A stretch of DNA of 18,211 nucleotides from an uncultured Clostridia bacterium (GCA_947595555.1 CANQES010000019.1:1-18211); one strand, 5' to 3'; counted from the first letter of the stretch, positions 7,910 through 16,499 are shown. The notes: generated by a model from the letters alone, not told the origin. Program-made: numbers and translations.

Positions 7910-8389
7910 ATGCAAAATATGGAAGAAATATATAAAGAATACTTTGAAACAGTTCGTAAATATTTATTCTGTTTAACGCATAATCAAGATATTTCTGAAG
8001 AACTGACACAAGAAACATTTTATAAAGCAGTTCAAAAAATAAACTCATTTAAGGGAAACTGCAAAATGTCTGTATGGTTATGTCAGATAGCAAAAAATTT
8101 ATGGTATAACGAATTAAAAAAGCAGAAAAAATTTAAAAATATTGGTGAAGAAGATTTAGATAGTATTCAAAATCAAATAGAAACAGAACAACTTGTTATT
8201 TCAAATGATGAAAAAGTAGAACTATATAAAAAGTTACAAAAACTTGATGACAGAACACGAGAAGTTATATATTTAAGAATTACGGGCGAATTAAGCTTTA
8301 AAGAAATTGCAACTATACTAAACAAAACAGAAACATGGACAAGAGTTACTTTTTATAGAGGAAAAAAGAAATTAGAGGAGGGTGATTAA
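7910..8389 (+). CDS. ECF-type RNA polymerase sigma factor
   Basis: A 159-residue sigma-70 family factor of the extracytoplasmic-function group. Region 2 spans about residues 1-70 (IYKEYFETVRKYLF, then the acidic EELTQETFYKAVQ stretch and the WLCQIAKNLWYNELKK segment). Region 4 spans about 105-155 (LDDRTREVIYLRITGELSFKEIA as the first part of the helix-turn-helix, then TRVTFYRGKKKL). It lacks regions 1 and 3, as expected. The start ATG at 7910 has GGAGG 11 nt upstream (7894-7898). It is followed after one base by the anti-sigma gene. It should redirect RNA polymerase to a small regulon, probably its own operon first, in answer to an envelope signal. Confidence 0.92.
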   Translation: MQNMEEIYKEYFETVRKYLFCLTHNQDISEELTQETFYKAVQKINSFKGNCKMSVWLCQIAKNLWYNELKKQKKFKNIGEEDLDSIQNQIETEQLVISNDEKVELYKKLQKLDDRTREVIYLRITGELSFKEIATILNKTETWTRVTFYRGKKKLEEGD

Positions 8390-8390
8390 A

Positions 8391-9290
8391 ATGAAAGATA
8401 AAAAGCATTGTACAATTGTTCAAGATTTATTACCAAACTATATTGAAAATTTAACTGAAAAAGAGACAAATACATTTATAGAAGAACATTTAAAAGAATG
8501 TGATGAATGTAAAAAAGTATATGAATTATTAACAAAAGAAATAAAAAATGAAAATAAAAGTGAAAATAAAAAAGATATTAACTATATGAAAAAATATAAT
8601 ACAAAAATAAGAACTTTAAAGACTATTATTATAATAATATTTACTATATTTATAATATTAACAGGAAGAAAACTTATTATTATTGAAAAAGTAAAAAATT
8701 TATCAAATCCATATATTACTTCTGATAATTATTATGTAAAAAATAACACTTATATAAACAGTACACTTTCTAAGCACGAAATTTTCAACAAGGGACATGT
8801 TAGATTAGTAAAATATATATATCCCGATATATCTGGACATCTTATACATTATTATAAAGATAATGTAATGAACGCATATGCTCAAGTTAATGACCAAAAA
8901 ATAGCTATATTAAATACGCCTATTGATATGGGTAATTGGTTAGAATCAAACCGATTAAAAAGCAAAAATATTTTAGAAGATATAATAATGGCTATATTTA
9001 CTAATATTACGACAGAAGAATGTAATGGAAAGCAATGTTATAGAATTAGCAATATACCAGAATTTATAGATATGGATGGTCCATTTTATTCAATTTTATA
9101 TATAGATAAAGATACTGGCTTATTTATTAGAACAGTTAGACCAGCTGGAGAATGGGCTACTCTACAAGATGGAGAATTTGTTAAAAGAAGAGAACCAGAT
9201 ACCATTGATGATTATGAATATAAATTTAATTGTGTAACAGAAGAACAGATACAAGAGCCAAATGTAGATGAATACGAAATTCACACTTAA
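8391..9290 (+). CDS. zf-HC2 membrane anti-sigma factor
   Basis: A 299-residue single-pass membrane protein paired with the sigma factor. The N-terminal zinc-binding anti-sigma domain holds H6-C7 and H33-x3-C37-x2-C40 (HLKECDEC), one membrane helix spans about 77-91 (a run rich in isoleucine), and an extracytoplasmic beta-rich region follows (CYRI, YIDKDTGLFIR), reminiscent of LolA/RseB-like sensor folds. The family holds its sigma factor inactive until a signal breaks the complex. I moved the start from GTG 8382 to ATG 8391: AGGAGG (8375-8380) is only 1 nt from the GTG but 10 nt from the ATG. The gene begins one base after the sigma stop codon, so expression is coupled. The signal sensed is unknown. 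Confidence 0.87.
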   Translation: MKDKKHCTIVQDLLPNYIENLTEKETNTFIEEHLKECDECKKVYELLTKEIKNENKSENKKDINYMKKYNTKIRTLKTIIIIIFTIFIILTGRKLIIIEKVKNLSNPYITSDNYYVKNNTYINSTLSKHEIFNKGHVRLVKYIYPDISGHLIHYYKDNVMNAYAQVNDQKIAILNTPIDMGNWLESNRLKSKNILEDIIMAIFTNITTEECNGKQCYRISNIPEFIDMDGPFYSILYIDKDTGLFIRTVRPAGEWATLQDGEFVKRREPDTIDDYEYKFNCVTEEQIQEPNVDEYEIHT

Positions 9291-9353
9291 TATAAGAACA
9301 GAAAAAATTGTATTGCAGTAAAAGTATAATAAAATTTTTATAAATGAAAAAGA

Positions 9354-9381
9354 AGTGTCTCCATTTTATTTTGGATACACT
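9354..9381 (+). terminator. Hairpin after the anti-sigma gene, weak terminator
   Basis: AGTGTCTCCA (9354-9363) and TGGATACACT (9372-9381) pair at 9 of 10 positions around an 8-nt T-rich loop, followed by a pyrimidine-rich tract (CCTTCTTTC). It could end the sigma operon. Its right arm lies within the DnaA-like fragment on the other strand, so the end of that fragment falls in the hairpin loop. Confidence 0.4.
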
Positions 9382-9470
9382 CCTTCTTTCTCTAAAATTT
9401 CATTTCCTATTGCATGCAATAAGTGGGTTTTACCAAGTCCATTTTTACTATATAAAAATACAACTAACAC
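9366..9470 (-). pseudogene. DnaA-like AAA+ fragment (Walker A only)
   Basis: A 34-codon reading frame starting with GTG directly at the end of a strong AAAGGAGG (9471-9478, minus strand), too short to be noticed by length alone. It reads VFLYSKNGLGKTHLLHAIGN and then EILEKEG before a stop. GLGKTHLLHAIGNEIL is the Walker A region of DnaA almost letter for letter (DnaA: GxxGLGKTHLLHAIGN). Everything else of DnaA is missing: no N-terminal domain, Walker B, sensors or DNA-binding domain. It sits 30 nt after the broken AAA+ gene, in the same orientation, so it looks like the stump of the next gene of the accessory operon. If translated it would not form an ATPase. An alternative is a DnaC/IstB-type loader, but the HAIGN block favours DnaA. 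Confidence 0.7.
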
Positions 9471-9500
9471 CTCCTTTTATAACATATAAGTATTATATTT

Positions 9501-10401
9501 TTATGCTGAAAATCCAATTTTTATCAATTTTTCACAATTTGGCTTAAAACTTTCAACTACTTTTTCAACATCACATTTTTTTATTAAATTTATATTTTCA
9601 TTCATATTTTTAGTTACTCTATATGATTGTTCTATTTTAACTTTTTCATATAAATTTCTTACATATCTTGCATTTGAAAAATTTTTATTAAGTTTTGCTT
9701 TATTAAAATGATCTATCAAAAAGGTTTTTACATTATTAGATATTTTATATTTTTCTTTAGTGCAAAGATTTTTGAAAATGCTATATAATGCTTCTGCTGA
9801 ATAGTCTGGGAAGTCTATTGTAAATTGAATTCTGCTTTCAAAGTCTGGATTTACTTCTAACATATGATTTTTCAATCATCTTTTGAGTCATAGGTGCAGT
9901 ATGTCCAACATATTTTCCTATTAAATCACACCTTTGTGCTTCTACAAAAACTTTTTTATCCGATAAAATTTGTTCTTCTGCAAAAATTTTTCCTACTATT
10001 CTTGCTACTGTTGTTTTTCCTGTTCCTGGATGTCCATTAAAACACATATATAGCATCGGCATATTATTTCGTTTTTTACTTGTTTTTACAAAACTAATAA
10101 CTTTTTTTATTTGCTCTTTTACTTCATCTAAGCCAATAAGTTCATCTAATTCTTGTAATCCAGTTTTTACTATTTCATTTTCTTTTTTTTCTTTCAATTT
10201 TTTATCTTTATTTAAAAATATTGATACATTTTTCTCATTTCTGATAACAATATTATAATTTTCAAATTTAATATTACAATCATATTGTTTTATTACTTTA
10301 TGATATTTTATAATATCTCTTAATACTTCTTTATTTTTACTTAATCCAATTGTATCGTCTAATTTATTTAAAATTTTTTCATTTGCTTCATCTAATTCCA
10401 T
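9501..10401 (-). pseudogene. CbbX/SpoVK-like AAA+ ATPase, broken by an internal deletion
   Basis: Two frames together make one AAA+ protein. The 5' frame (10401 to 9838) has an N-terminal IGLSKNKEVLRDIIKY segment that looks like the start of a first, decayed AAA module. A second module follows: LDELIGLDEVKEQIKK, Walker A NGHPGTGKTT, and the EAQRCDLIGKYVGHTAPMTQ segment. It then runs out of frame. The 3' frame (about 9865 to 9501) resumes with EVNPDFESRIQFTIDFPDY and a C-terminal lid with NARYVRN (sensor 2). The 55-65 residues normally between, holding Walker B (FIDEAY) and sensor 1, are missing, so the protein cannot hydrolyse ATP normally. The start at 10401 is set by AAGGGAG spaced 8 nt. 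Known relatives remodel protein complexes; here it follows the polymerase genes. Confidence 0.85.
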
Positions 10402-10466
10402 ATATAAAACTCCCTTCTTAAATCTCTCCATTATTGGTTAGAGCAACAATGTATTTCTGAAATGTC

Positions 10467-11471
10467 TCAATCACTAAATCCCGCTAATTCTAAATATTCA
10501 TCTATAAAAATGTTTGGAATTTTACTTTCATAATCATGTTTAAATGATTCATAAGCTGTTATAAATAATTCTAGGTTATCTATTTTTCCCTTTAAAAAGC
10601 TACTAATTAGCTTTAAAATTCGATTTGTTCCTCTTAATTCTCCATTGTAAAACTCAAAAGAATCGTAGTTCATTTGATGATCTCGTACAAACTTTGGTGT
10701 TTGGTCAACTAAATAATATCCATTTCCCATCATATCACTTGTATCCAAATGTTTTACAAAATTTTGATTATTTATTTTTTCATTCCAAATAGTTAGATAG
10801 TCTAATACAAATATCTCTCCATTATCGATTTTATTTATTAAAATATCGCCTCTCTCAAATGGAACTGGAATATTCACAAAAATCCCTTCAAATTCTGGTA
10901 AATCTTCACCACTTTCCATTATCTCTATAATTTTAGGCATTCTTTTTATTACACGGCAATTCATAACAATCTTTTTTTCTTTTGCACGATAAATAACTTC
11001 TTTTTCGTCAAAAAATTTTTTTGTAATACTAAAATAATCAATGTCATTGTACTCATTTATTAAATCTTTTATGTCATCATCTATTTCTTTAAATGTTCTT
11101 CTTGCATTATCAATGTCATAATTAGAATAACCATTTTCTCTCCAGTCTCTCCAACCATATATACAATTATCTTCAGCAATAAAATCTTGATATAATTTTG
11201 TAATTCTAATTATTTCATTTTTTATTAGTTTTTTTACACTATCATAATGCCTACAATTAAACCTTTCTATTACTTTCATATCTGTATAATTATCTATCAA
11301 ATCTTGATATTTAGCAATTTTTTCAAATATATCCATTTTTTTATTTCTATAAACTAATACAGCAAGTTCTTCAGTATTGAATTTATGTCCTATTTGCCTA
11401 CAATAATTTCCTATTGATTTTGAGTTTATTAATTCATAGTCATCTAATTTTCTTTTTTCATTATCTATCAT
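10467..11471 (-). CDS. Free-standing paralogue of the polymerase tail domain
   Basis: A 334-residue protein that aligns along its whole length with the last ~345 residues of the preceding polymerase. Shared blocks include KFNTEELAVLV.RNK (near the N-terminus), KIAKYQDLIDNY, HYDSVK.LIK, P.PF..GDILI, GN.YYL and NRILK.IS..LKGKI. Identity is high in the N-terminal 80 residues and lower in the middle. The family resembles unnamed clostridial proteins with an N-terminal helical region and a PFKRGDIL-type beta segment (recollection, no name known to me). No catalytic motif or membrane segment is seen. ATG 11471 is preferred (AAGGAAG at 11482-11488, 10 nt away); an upstream ATG at 11516 would overlap the polymerase gene by 23 nt. 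It could be a subunit that pairs with the tail. Confidence 0.75.
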   Translation of the reverse strand: MIDNEKRKLDDYELINSKSIGNYCRQIGHKFNTEELAVLVYRNKKMDIFEKIAKYQDLIDNYTDMKVIERFNCRHYDSVKKLIKNEIIRITKLYQDFIAEDNCIYGWRDWRENGYSNYDIDNARRTFKEIDDDIKDLINEYNDIDYFSITKKFFDEKEVIYRAKEKKIVMNCRVIKRMPKIIEIMESGEDLPEFEGIFVNIPVPFERGDILINKIDNGEIFVLDYLTIWNEKINNQNFVKHLDTSDMMGNGYYLVDQTPKFVRDHQMNYDSFEFYNGELRGTNRILKLISSFLKGKIDNLELFITAYESFKHDYESKIPNIFIDEYLELAGFSD

Positions 11472-11493
11472 TTTTATATATCTTCCTTCATAT

Positions 11494-14400
11494 TTATTTC
11501 CAATTATTTCTCTCATTTTGAATATCTATATCAGTAAAACCTGCTAATTTTAATCCTTCTTCTGTATAAAAATCTGGCAAAGCTTTATTTATACTTTCTA
11601 TTTTGAAAAAATCATAAGCATGAATAAGTAATTCAATTCCAATTTTTCCTTTTAAATAACTACTAATAGCTTTTAAGATACGATTATTTCCTTCTAATTC
11701 TCCTTCGTAATATTCAAAACTATCATAATCCCATTTATCATCTAAAACCAATTTTGCTTCATTTTCATATAAATAATATCCATACCCTATCATATCAGAA
11801 GAATCATGATTTCCTTTTGCTAAATATTCTTTTATATTTTCTCGCCAAGTTGACAGATATTCTAGAACAAATATATTTCCATTATCTCCAATATTTTTCA
11901 TTGAAGGCTGATCTGATGAAATTAAAATATCTCCCTTTTTAAATGGTGTGGGCATATATACATAAATATTATCAATATCTAAAAAAGTATCTTCTATATA
12001 GCCATCTTCTTTATAGTATATTTTTATTAATCTTGGTTTTTTATTTATAACATTATAATGTGCATAAATCATTTTTTCTTTTTTATTAAAGAATTTTTTT
12101 ACAATAGTAAAAGAAATAGTTTCATCATATTCTTTTATATCTTTTTCAATTGATTTATATGTTTCTATAAAATTATTTTTTAAATGGTTAATTGTTTCAT
12201 AACTAGTACCATTATTTCCTGTCCTCTTATTATATTCATACCAAGTATAAACTGAGTTTTTATCTTTCTTTAAAATGTCTTCATAAGTTCTTTTATTTCT
12301 TTCTATTTCTTTTTTTATCAATTCTTTAACACTATCATAGTGTTTACAATTTATTCTTTCAATTACTTCCATATCTGGATAATTATCAATTAAATCTTGA
12401 TATTTAGCAATTTTTTCTTGAATACTCATTCTTTTATTTCTATGAACCAAAACAGCCAATTCCTCTGTATTAAATTTGTATTCCAATTCTCTGCAATAAT
12501 CTCCTATTGCTCTTGAATTTATAAGATTATAATCATCCTTTATGTCTTCCCTTTCCTTTAATATCCCCCTTTCAAACATTTCTAAGAGTATTTGTAAATC
12601 TCTAATTTTATCATCATTATTAAAATCTTTATTATTTTCATTACTTTCTTTTAAATCATATTCTCTATTTAAACTTGTTTTAACTTGCCTTTTACAATAA
12701 TAATCATTTACATTTAAGTTTGATTTAACTTTAAAATATACTTTATAAAATGCTTTAGGATAGTAAACTTTATACCATGCAATTTTAAAAGCTTTTATAG
12801 CATATTCTATTGCATGTGATTTTGGAAATATATATTTTATTTTTTCTGCATCTTGTATATACCATTCTGGAATATTATGTGTTTTTAATATTATTTTATA
12901 TTCTTCCCACGAATTAATTTCATTTGCTGCTTTTCCCTTCCATATAAATTCAGTTATATCAAATGCTGTATTTTTTTCGATTCCATTTTTTAATAAATAA
13001 TTATAGATGTCTGCTCTGTTTGAAATAACTTCATTTACTTTTTTATCTTCATCACTAATTAAATCAGATGCATTATAAATCCAAGTTCCTGAACCATGAG
13101 AAAGTGCAGAAACACAAGCCAAATCATTTATATTATGTGGTTTTGTAATCTCTATCACACTTTTTACAAAATTAGTTTCAAAGTCTGGTATTCCATTAAT
13201 GCTAATAGGATATGACGAGTCATTTGCATGTAAAAACATTTTTAAAACTTCTTTATCTTTTAAATCAATATTTGAAGATTTGGTATTTGTTTCTTTTTCT
13301 AATTCATGTAAAATAGTTGGAGTATCATGCTCTAATATGTCAAATTTATATAAATTATCTAGTTTGTGATAATCTATATGAGTTTTTATAAAACCTTTAT
13401 CATCTAATTCTGTTGGGCAAAAATCAGTAATATCCATATCTTCTGGAATTATAAATATTCCACCAGGATGTTTTCCAGTAGTTACCTCTATTCCAGCTAA
13501 TTTTTTTATTATTTGATATTTATCTGAAATGTCTTTTATGTTATTTTGTTTGACAAAATTATCATAAATGTCTCCTGCTGTTTTTTCAGAAAGTGTGTTT
13601 ATTGTACCTGCTAAAATTATTTTATCTTTTCCAAATTTTTTCTGCAAATAAGAAATTATTTCTTTTCTAACTTCTTTTGCGACATTTAAATCAATATCTG
13701 GTTCTTTATCATAATTTTTTCCTGCAAAAAATTCAAATGGTAGATTATATTCAATAGGATTATAATTTACAATTCCCAGTAAATAAGCAACAAATGAATT
13801 ACCAACGCTGCCTCTATGTCCAACTTCATATCCTAATTCGTTAGATTTTTTGACCAATTCGCTAGATATTAAATAAATGTTTTGAAAGTTATTTTCTATA
13901 ATTGAATTCAATTCTAAATCTAATCTTTCTTTTACATCTACTGGAAGATTGTTACCATATAGCTCATATGCTTTATCATAGCATTTTTCTCTAATAATTT
14001 GTTTTGAATTTTCTACTTTAGGATAAAATTTATTTTCTTTTTTTATTTCTATATTGTCAATCATATTTGCAATTTTATTTGTATTATTTATAACAATTTC
14101 TTTAGCATTTTCAATATAATTAAAATTATTAACTAACTCATTAGTATTTTGAAAATAACTATTATGTCCGACTTTTGTAATCTCATTTATTCTGTAAAAA
14201 TTTAATATGTCATTACTTTCATAGTCATCTTTATTTATAAAGTTACATTCTGAAGTTCCTATAAGAATTTTATCTAACTTATTGCATAATTCATTTATTT
14301 TTATATTTGTAAACTTATTGCTTTCATTTGGTTCAATACCAATAAAATCATAAAAGTTAAATATACTATTTATATTTGCATTATCAATACTTTTATAAAC

Positions 14401-14817
14401 TTCACTTCTTCTTCCAATTGAAGCATATAATAAACCATCTCTATATTTAATTAAATCATTTTTATATATTACAGGAATTCCATCAACTACATGTCTATAC
14501 GCCTTTGAAATTAATTCATATAAGTTTTTTAATCCTTTTTGTTCTTTAACATAAATATATATTGTAAATATTTTTTCAGAATCCTTAGAATTTTTAAAAC
14601 GTAGTTCTGAACCATATATAATTTTAAAATCTTTGTTATCGTTAAAAGATTTTAAATAACGCTCAACTTCAAAAAAACTTTGGGTACTATTAATATCAGT
14701 TATAGCTAATTGTTTATATCCACGTTTTATAGCTTCATTTATATATTCTTCGGCAAAATTAATTCCTTTCATTTTTGACATTTTAGTATGACAACATAAT
14801 TCAACTCTATTATCCAT
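11494..14817 (-). CDS. PolC-like DNA polymerase III alpha subunit, exonuclease-less, with a novel C-terminal domain
   Basis: A 1107-residue C-family polymerase of PolC type. Order: PHP domain (about 1-225), thumb/palm (about 235-500) and fingers (about 500-700). Seen directly: GHRGSVGNSF (333-342), palm PDIDLN with D374 and D376, HPGG (450-453), KFDIL with D493 as the third palm aspartate, GIPDF (542-546), and EWYI...KYIFPKSHA (651-669). Compared with known PolC: no N-terminal OB domain, no 3'-5' exonuclease inserted in the PHP domain, no four-cysteine zinc module before the palm. PHP ligands are altered (RVELCCH for RVELHLH, ITDIN for VTDH). After LEMFERG (745-751) PolC homology stops and a domain of ~345 residues begins, repeated by the next gene. 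Start 14817 is set by GGAGG 6 nt upstream; it overlaps the helicase stop by 8 nt. It is likely a non-proofreading polymerase; its role is unknown. Confidence 0.9.
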   Translation of the reverse strand: MDNRVELCCHTKMSKMKGINFAEEYINEAIKRGYKQLAITDINSTQSFFEVERYLKSFNDNKDFKIIYGSELRFKNSKDSEKIFTIYIYVKEQKGLKNLYELISKAYRHVVDGIPVIYKNDLIKYRDGLLYASIGRRSEVYKSIDNANINSIFNFYDFIGIEPNESNKFTNIKINELCNKLDKILIGTSECNFINKDDYESNDILNFYRINEITKVGHNSYFQNTNELVNNFNYIENAKEIVINNTNKIANMIDNIEIKKENKFYPKVENSKQIIREKCYDKAYELYGNNLPVDVKERLDLELNSIIENNFQNIYLISSELVKKSNELGYEVGHRGSVGNSFVAYLLGIVNYNPIEYNLPFEFFAGKNYDKEPDIDLNVAKEVRKEIISYLQKKFGKDKIILAGTINTLSEKTAGDIYDNFVKQNNIKDISDKYQIIKKLAGIEVTTGKHPGGIFIIPEDMDITDFCPTELDDKGFIKTHIDYHKLDNLYKFDILEHDTPTILHELEKETNTKSSNIDLKDKEVLKMFLHANDSSYPISINGIPDFETNFVKSVIEITKPHNINDLACVSALSHGSGTWIYNASDLISDEDKKVNEVISNRADIYNYLLKNGIEKNTAFDITEFIWKGKAANEINSWEEYKIILKTHNIPEWYIQDAEKIKYIFPKSHAIEYAIKAFKIAWYKVYYPKAFYKVYFKVKSNLNVNDYYCKRQVKTSLNREYDLKESNENNKDFNNDDKIRDLQILLEMFERGILKEREDIKDDYNLINSRAIGDYCRELEYKFNTEELAVLVHRNKRMSIQEKIAKYQDLIDNYPDMEVIERINCKHYDSVKELIKKEIERNKRTYEDILKKDKNSVYTWYEYNKRTGNNGTSYETINHLKNNFIETYKSIEKDIKEYDETISFTIVKKFFNKKEKMIYAHYNVINKKPRLIKIYYKEDGYIEDTFLDIDNIYVYMPTPFKKGDILISSDQPSMKNIGDNGNIFVLEYLSTWRENIKEYLAKGNHDSSDMIGYGYYLYENEAKLVLDDKWDYDSFEYYEGELEGNNRILKAISSYLKGKIGIELLIHAYDFFKIESINKALPDFYTEEGLKLAGFTDIDIQNERNNWK

Positions 14818-15637
14818 TTTCTTCCTCCAAAAAAACAATAGTATTTCCAAATTTACAATATTCTGGTAGACATCCTAATTTTATAGTATTAGTATTTCCG
14901 TCGTTGTTTTTAGCAACAATTAATTCTACAATATCGCTTTTTCTATTTTCTGTATAATCCAAATCTCTATATAAAAATAAAATTTTATCAGAATACCTTG
15001 TAATTCCACATTTTGAAGTTGAAAAATCTGCAATCATAGGTTTTTTGCTATCTCTTTCTTTTGGTGCTCGTGATAATTGACTTGTTACTATAACTGGAAT
15101 ATCTAATTCTTTGGCTAAAACTTTTAATCGCCTTAAAATTTCTGTCATTTCATTATCTCTACTTAATAACTTTTTCTTATCAAATTTTATAAGTTGAATA
15201 TAATCAATAATAATTGCCTCAATATTTTTTTCTTGTTTCATCTTTTTGGACTTTTTACATATATCATCTATTGATAATGGCGCTTCAGTTGATAGATACA
15301 TCGGAGCATCTTTTAATAGTTCTATTCCATAAGTAATTCTATCCCAGTCATCTTCTGAAATCTCCGGTTTTTTTATCTTTTCTTCTTTATATTGATTATA
15401 CAAATCAAATTTTTCTTTTTCTATCATTGAGTTACTTATAATTAACTTTTTAGTTATATTTTCTTCACTATCTTCTAAACTAAAAAACAAAACACCTTTT
15501 TTTTCTTTTAATGCAATATGACTTAGTATATTTAAAGCCAAAGTTGTTTTTCCTATAGATGGTCTTGAAGCAATTACAATCAATTCTCCATTATTTAATT
15601 TTATATTACTATCTATATCTTTAAAACCAGTTTTCAT
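14810..15637 (-). CDS. DnaB-type helicase motor domain, no N-terminal domain
   Basis: A 275-residue RecA-fold ATPase matching only the C-terminal half of replicative helicase DnaB (usual length about 450). Motifs in order: Walker A ASRPSIGKTT (23-32; DnaB ARPSMGKT), H2 VLFFSLE (49-55), Walker B IIIDYIQLI (142-150), and H4 VIVTSQLSRAPKER (182-195), with DKILFLYRD close behind. The final motif, usually KQRNG with the arginine finger, reads KNNDG (243-247), so the arginine is an asparagine. With no primase- and loader-binding N-terminal domain it is either a stripped motor or a RecA/RadA-like ATPase derived from DnaB. AGGAGG is spaced perfectly and overlaps the end of the upstream gene region; the stop overlaps the polymerase start (ATGGATAA). 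The two proteins are probably made together and may act together on DNA. Confidence 0.9.
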   Translation of the reverse strand: MKTGFKDIDSNIKLNNGELIVIASRPSIGKTTLALNILSHIALKEKKGVLFFSLEDSEENITKKLIISNSMIEKEKFDLYNQYKEEKIKKPEISEDDWDRITYGIELLKDAPMYLSTEAPLSIDDICKKSKKMKQEKNIEAIIIDYIQLIKFDKKKLLSRDNEMTEILRRLKVLAKELDIPVIVTSQLSRAPKERDSKKPMIADFSTSKCGITRYSDKILFLYRDLDYTENRKSDIVELIVAKNNDGNTNTIKLGCLPEYCKFGNTIVFLEEENG

Positions 15638-15647
15638 ATTTTACCTC

Positions 15648-16499
15648 CTAATATTTTATTTTTTCCTTATTTTTTTGTAAATTTAATACTTTTTCGTAAT
15701 AATTATTTTTATTTTTATCTTGCTTTCTTAAAGAAATTGTACCATTCTTTAAACCATCCCAAGTTTCTCTATTTACCTTTATTTCTTTTTTTATTATTTT
15801 TCTCAAAACATCAATAGGTGAATTTTCTTCAACTTTTCCATCATATTCTGCAATTTGCTCCTCATGAAATTCCCAAGTATAAATTCCAGGCGATAAATTA
15901 TCATTTGTTATTTCAGATAAAGCATAAGTATTTCTTAAATATTTTTGTCCTTCTATTCTTCTTGGTAAGAATCTTACAACGTAAATATCACTATAATCTG
16001 GATAATATGAATAAGAAATATCATCTGTTCTATTTACTATTTTAACTAAATCACCTATTTTAAATTTAGTTCCTGCATCTGGTAATAAATCATTTGGTTT
16101 TAAATATAGTGAATTTCGCCCTTTTGTTTCTTCTTGATTAGGCAAATATCTTATACAAATATTAGTAATTTCACCTGTATAATCTAATATAAATTCTTTA
16201 TGCGTAGGTTCATATACTAGTAATTCTTCTATTTCTTCAAGAATATCTAATTTTTGATTAAATTTTTCAGCATATTCTAAATCCTCCTCTATTATTCTAA
16301 AATCATAATCAATTTTTTCTTCTTTTAATGCCTGCTTTACTGATTTGTTTATATATTTGCAATAAAATTGTAGCTTTTTATTTAAAAATTCTAAACCGTA
16401 TTTTTTTGCTCTTTCAAAATTGCTAAAAACTTCTATGTATTCATCTTCCGTTTCATCAGTATAATCGTAAACTTTTACATTTAATAAATAAGTTTTCAT
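15648..16499 (-). CDS. Unrecognised 283-aa protein with KFKIGDLV segment
   Basis: I do not recognise this protein. The N-terminal half (1-100) is charged and helical, with tyrosine- and lysine-rich stretches. The C-terminal half contains KFKIGDLVKI (145-154), IYVVRFLP (172-179), a WEFHEEQIAEYDG segment (209-221) and WDGLKNGTISL (247-257). The phrase F-x-GD-(I/L) followed by a beta strand and (Y/F)V(V/L).(F/Y)L loosely echoes the middle of the polymerase tail domain (PFKKGDILI...IFVLEYL), which may mean a related small barrel, but the similarity is weak. No signal peptide, membrane helix or catalytic motif is evident. It is the first gene after the internal promoter and lies 10 nt before the DnaB-like gene, so it probably belongs to the same complex. 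Confidence 0.65.
   Translation of the reverse strand: MKTYLLNVKVYDYTDETEDEYIEVFSNFERAKKYGLEFLNKKLQFYCKYINKSVKQALKEEKIDYDFRIIEEDLEYAEKFNQKLDILEEIEELLVYEPTHKEFILDYTGEITNICIRYLPNQEETKGRNSLYLKPNDLLPDAGTKFKIGDLVKIVNRTDDISYSYYPDYSDIYVVRFLPRRIEGQKYLRNTYALSEITNDNLSPGIYTWEFHEEQIAEYDGKVEENSPIDVLRKIIKKEIKVNRETWDGLKNGTISLRKQDKNKNNYYEKVLNLQKNKEKIKY

Noticed and set aside
7585..7910. tRNA-Leu as attachment site of the accessory region
   Set aside because: The accessory operon ends some 1.7 kb away beyond the intact sigma operon, and no repeated tRNA 3' end is seen at its edge.
9344..9547. Plus-strand 67-codon frame after the anti-sigma gene
   Set aside because: It overlaps the DnaA-like fragment and the AAA+ 3' end on the other strand; its translation is low-complexity.
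9840..9875. Programmed frameshift joining the two AAA+ frames
   Set aside because: There is no convincing slippery heptamer with a stimulator, and joining the frames still leaves out Walker B and sensor 1, so a deletion explains it better.
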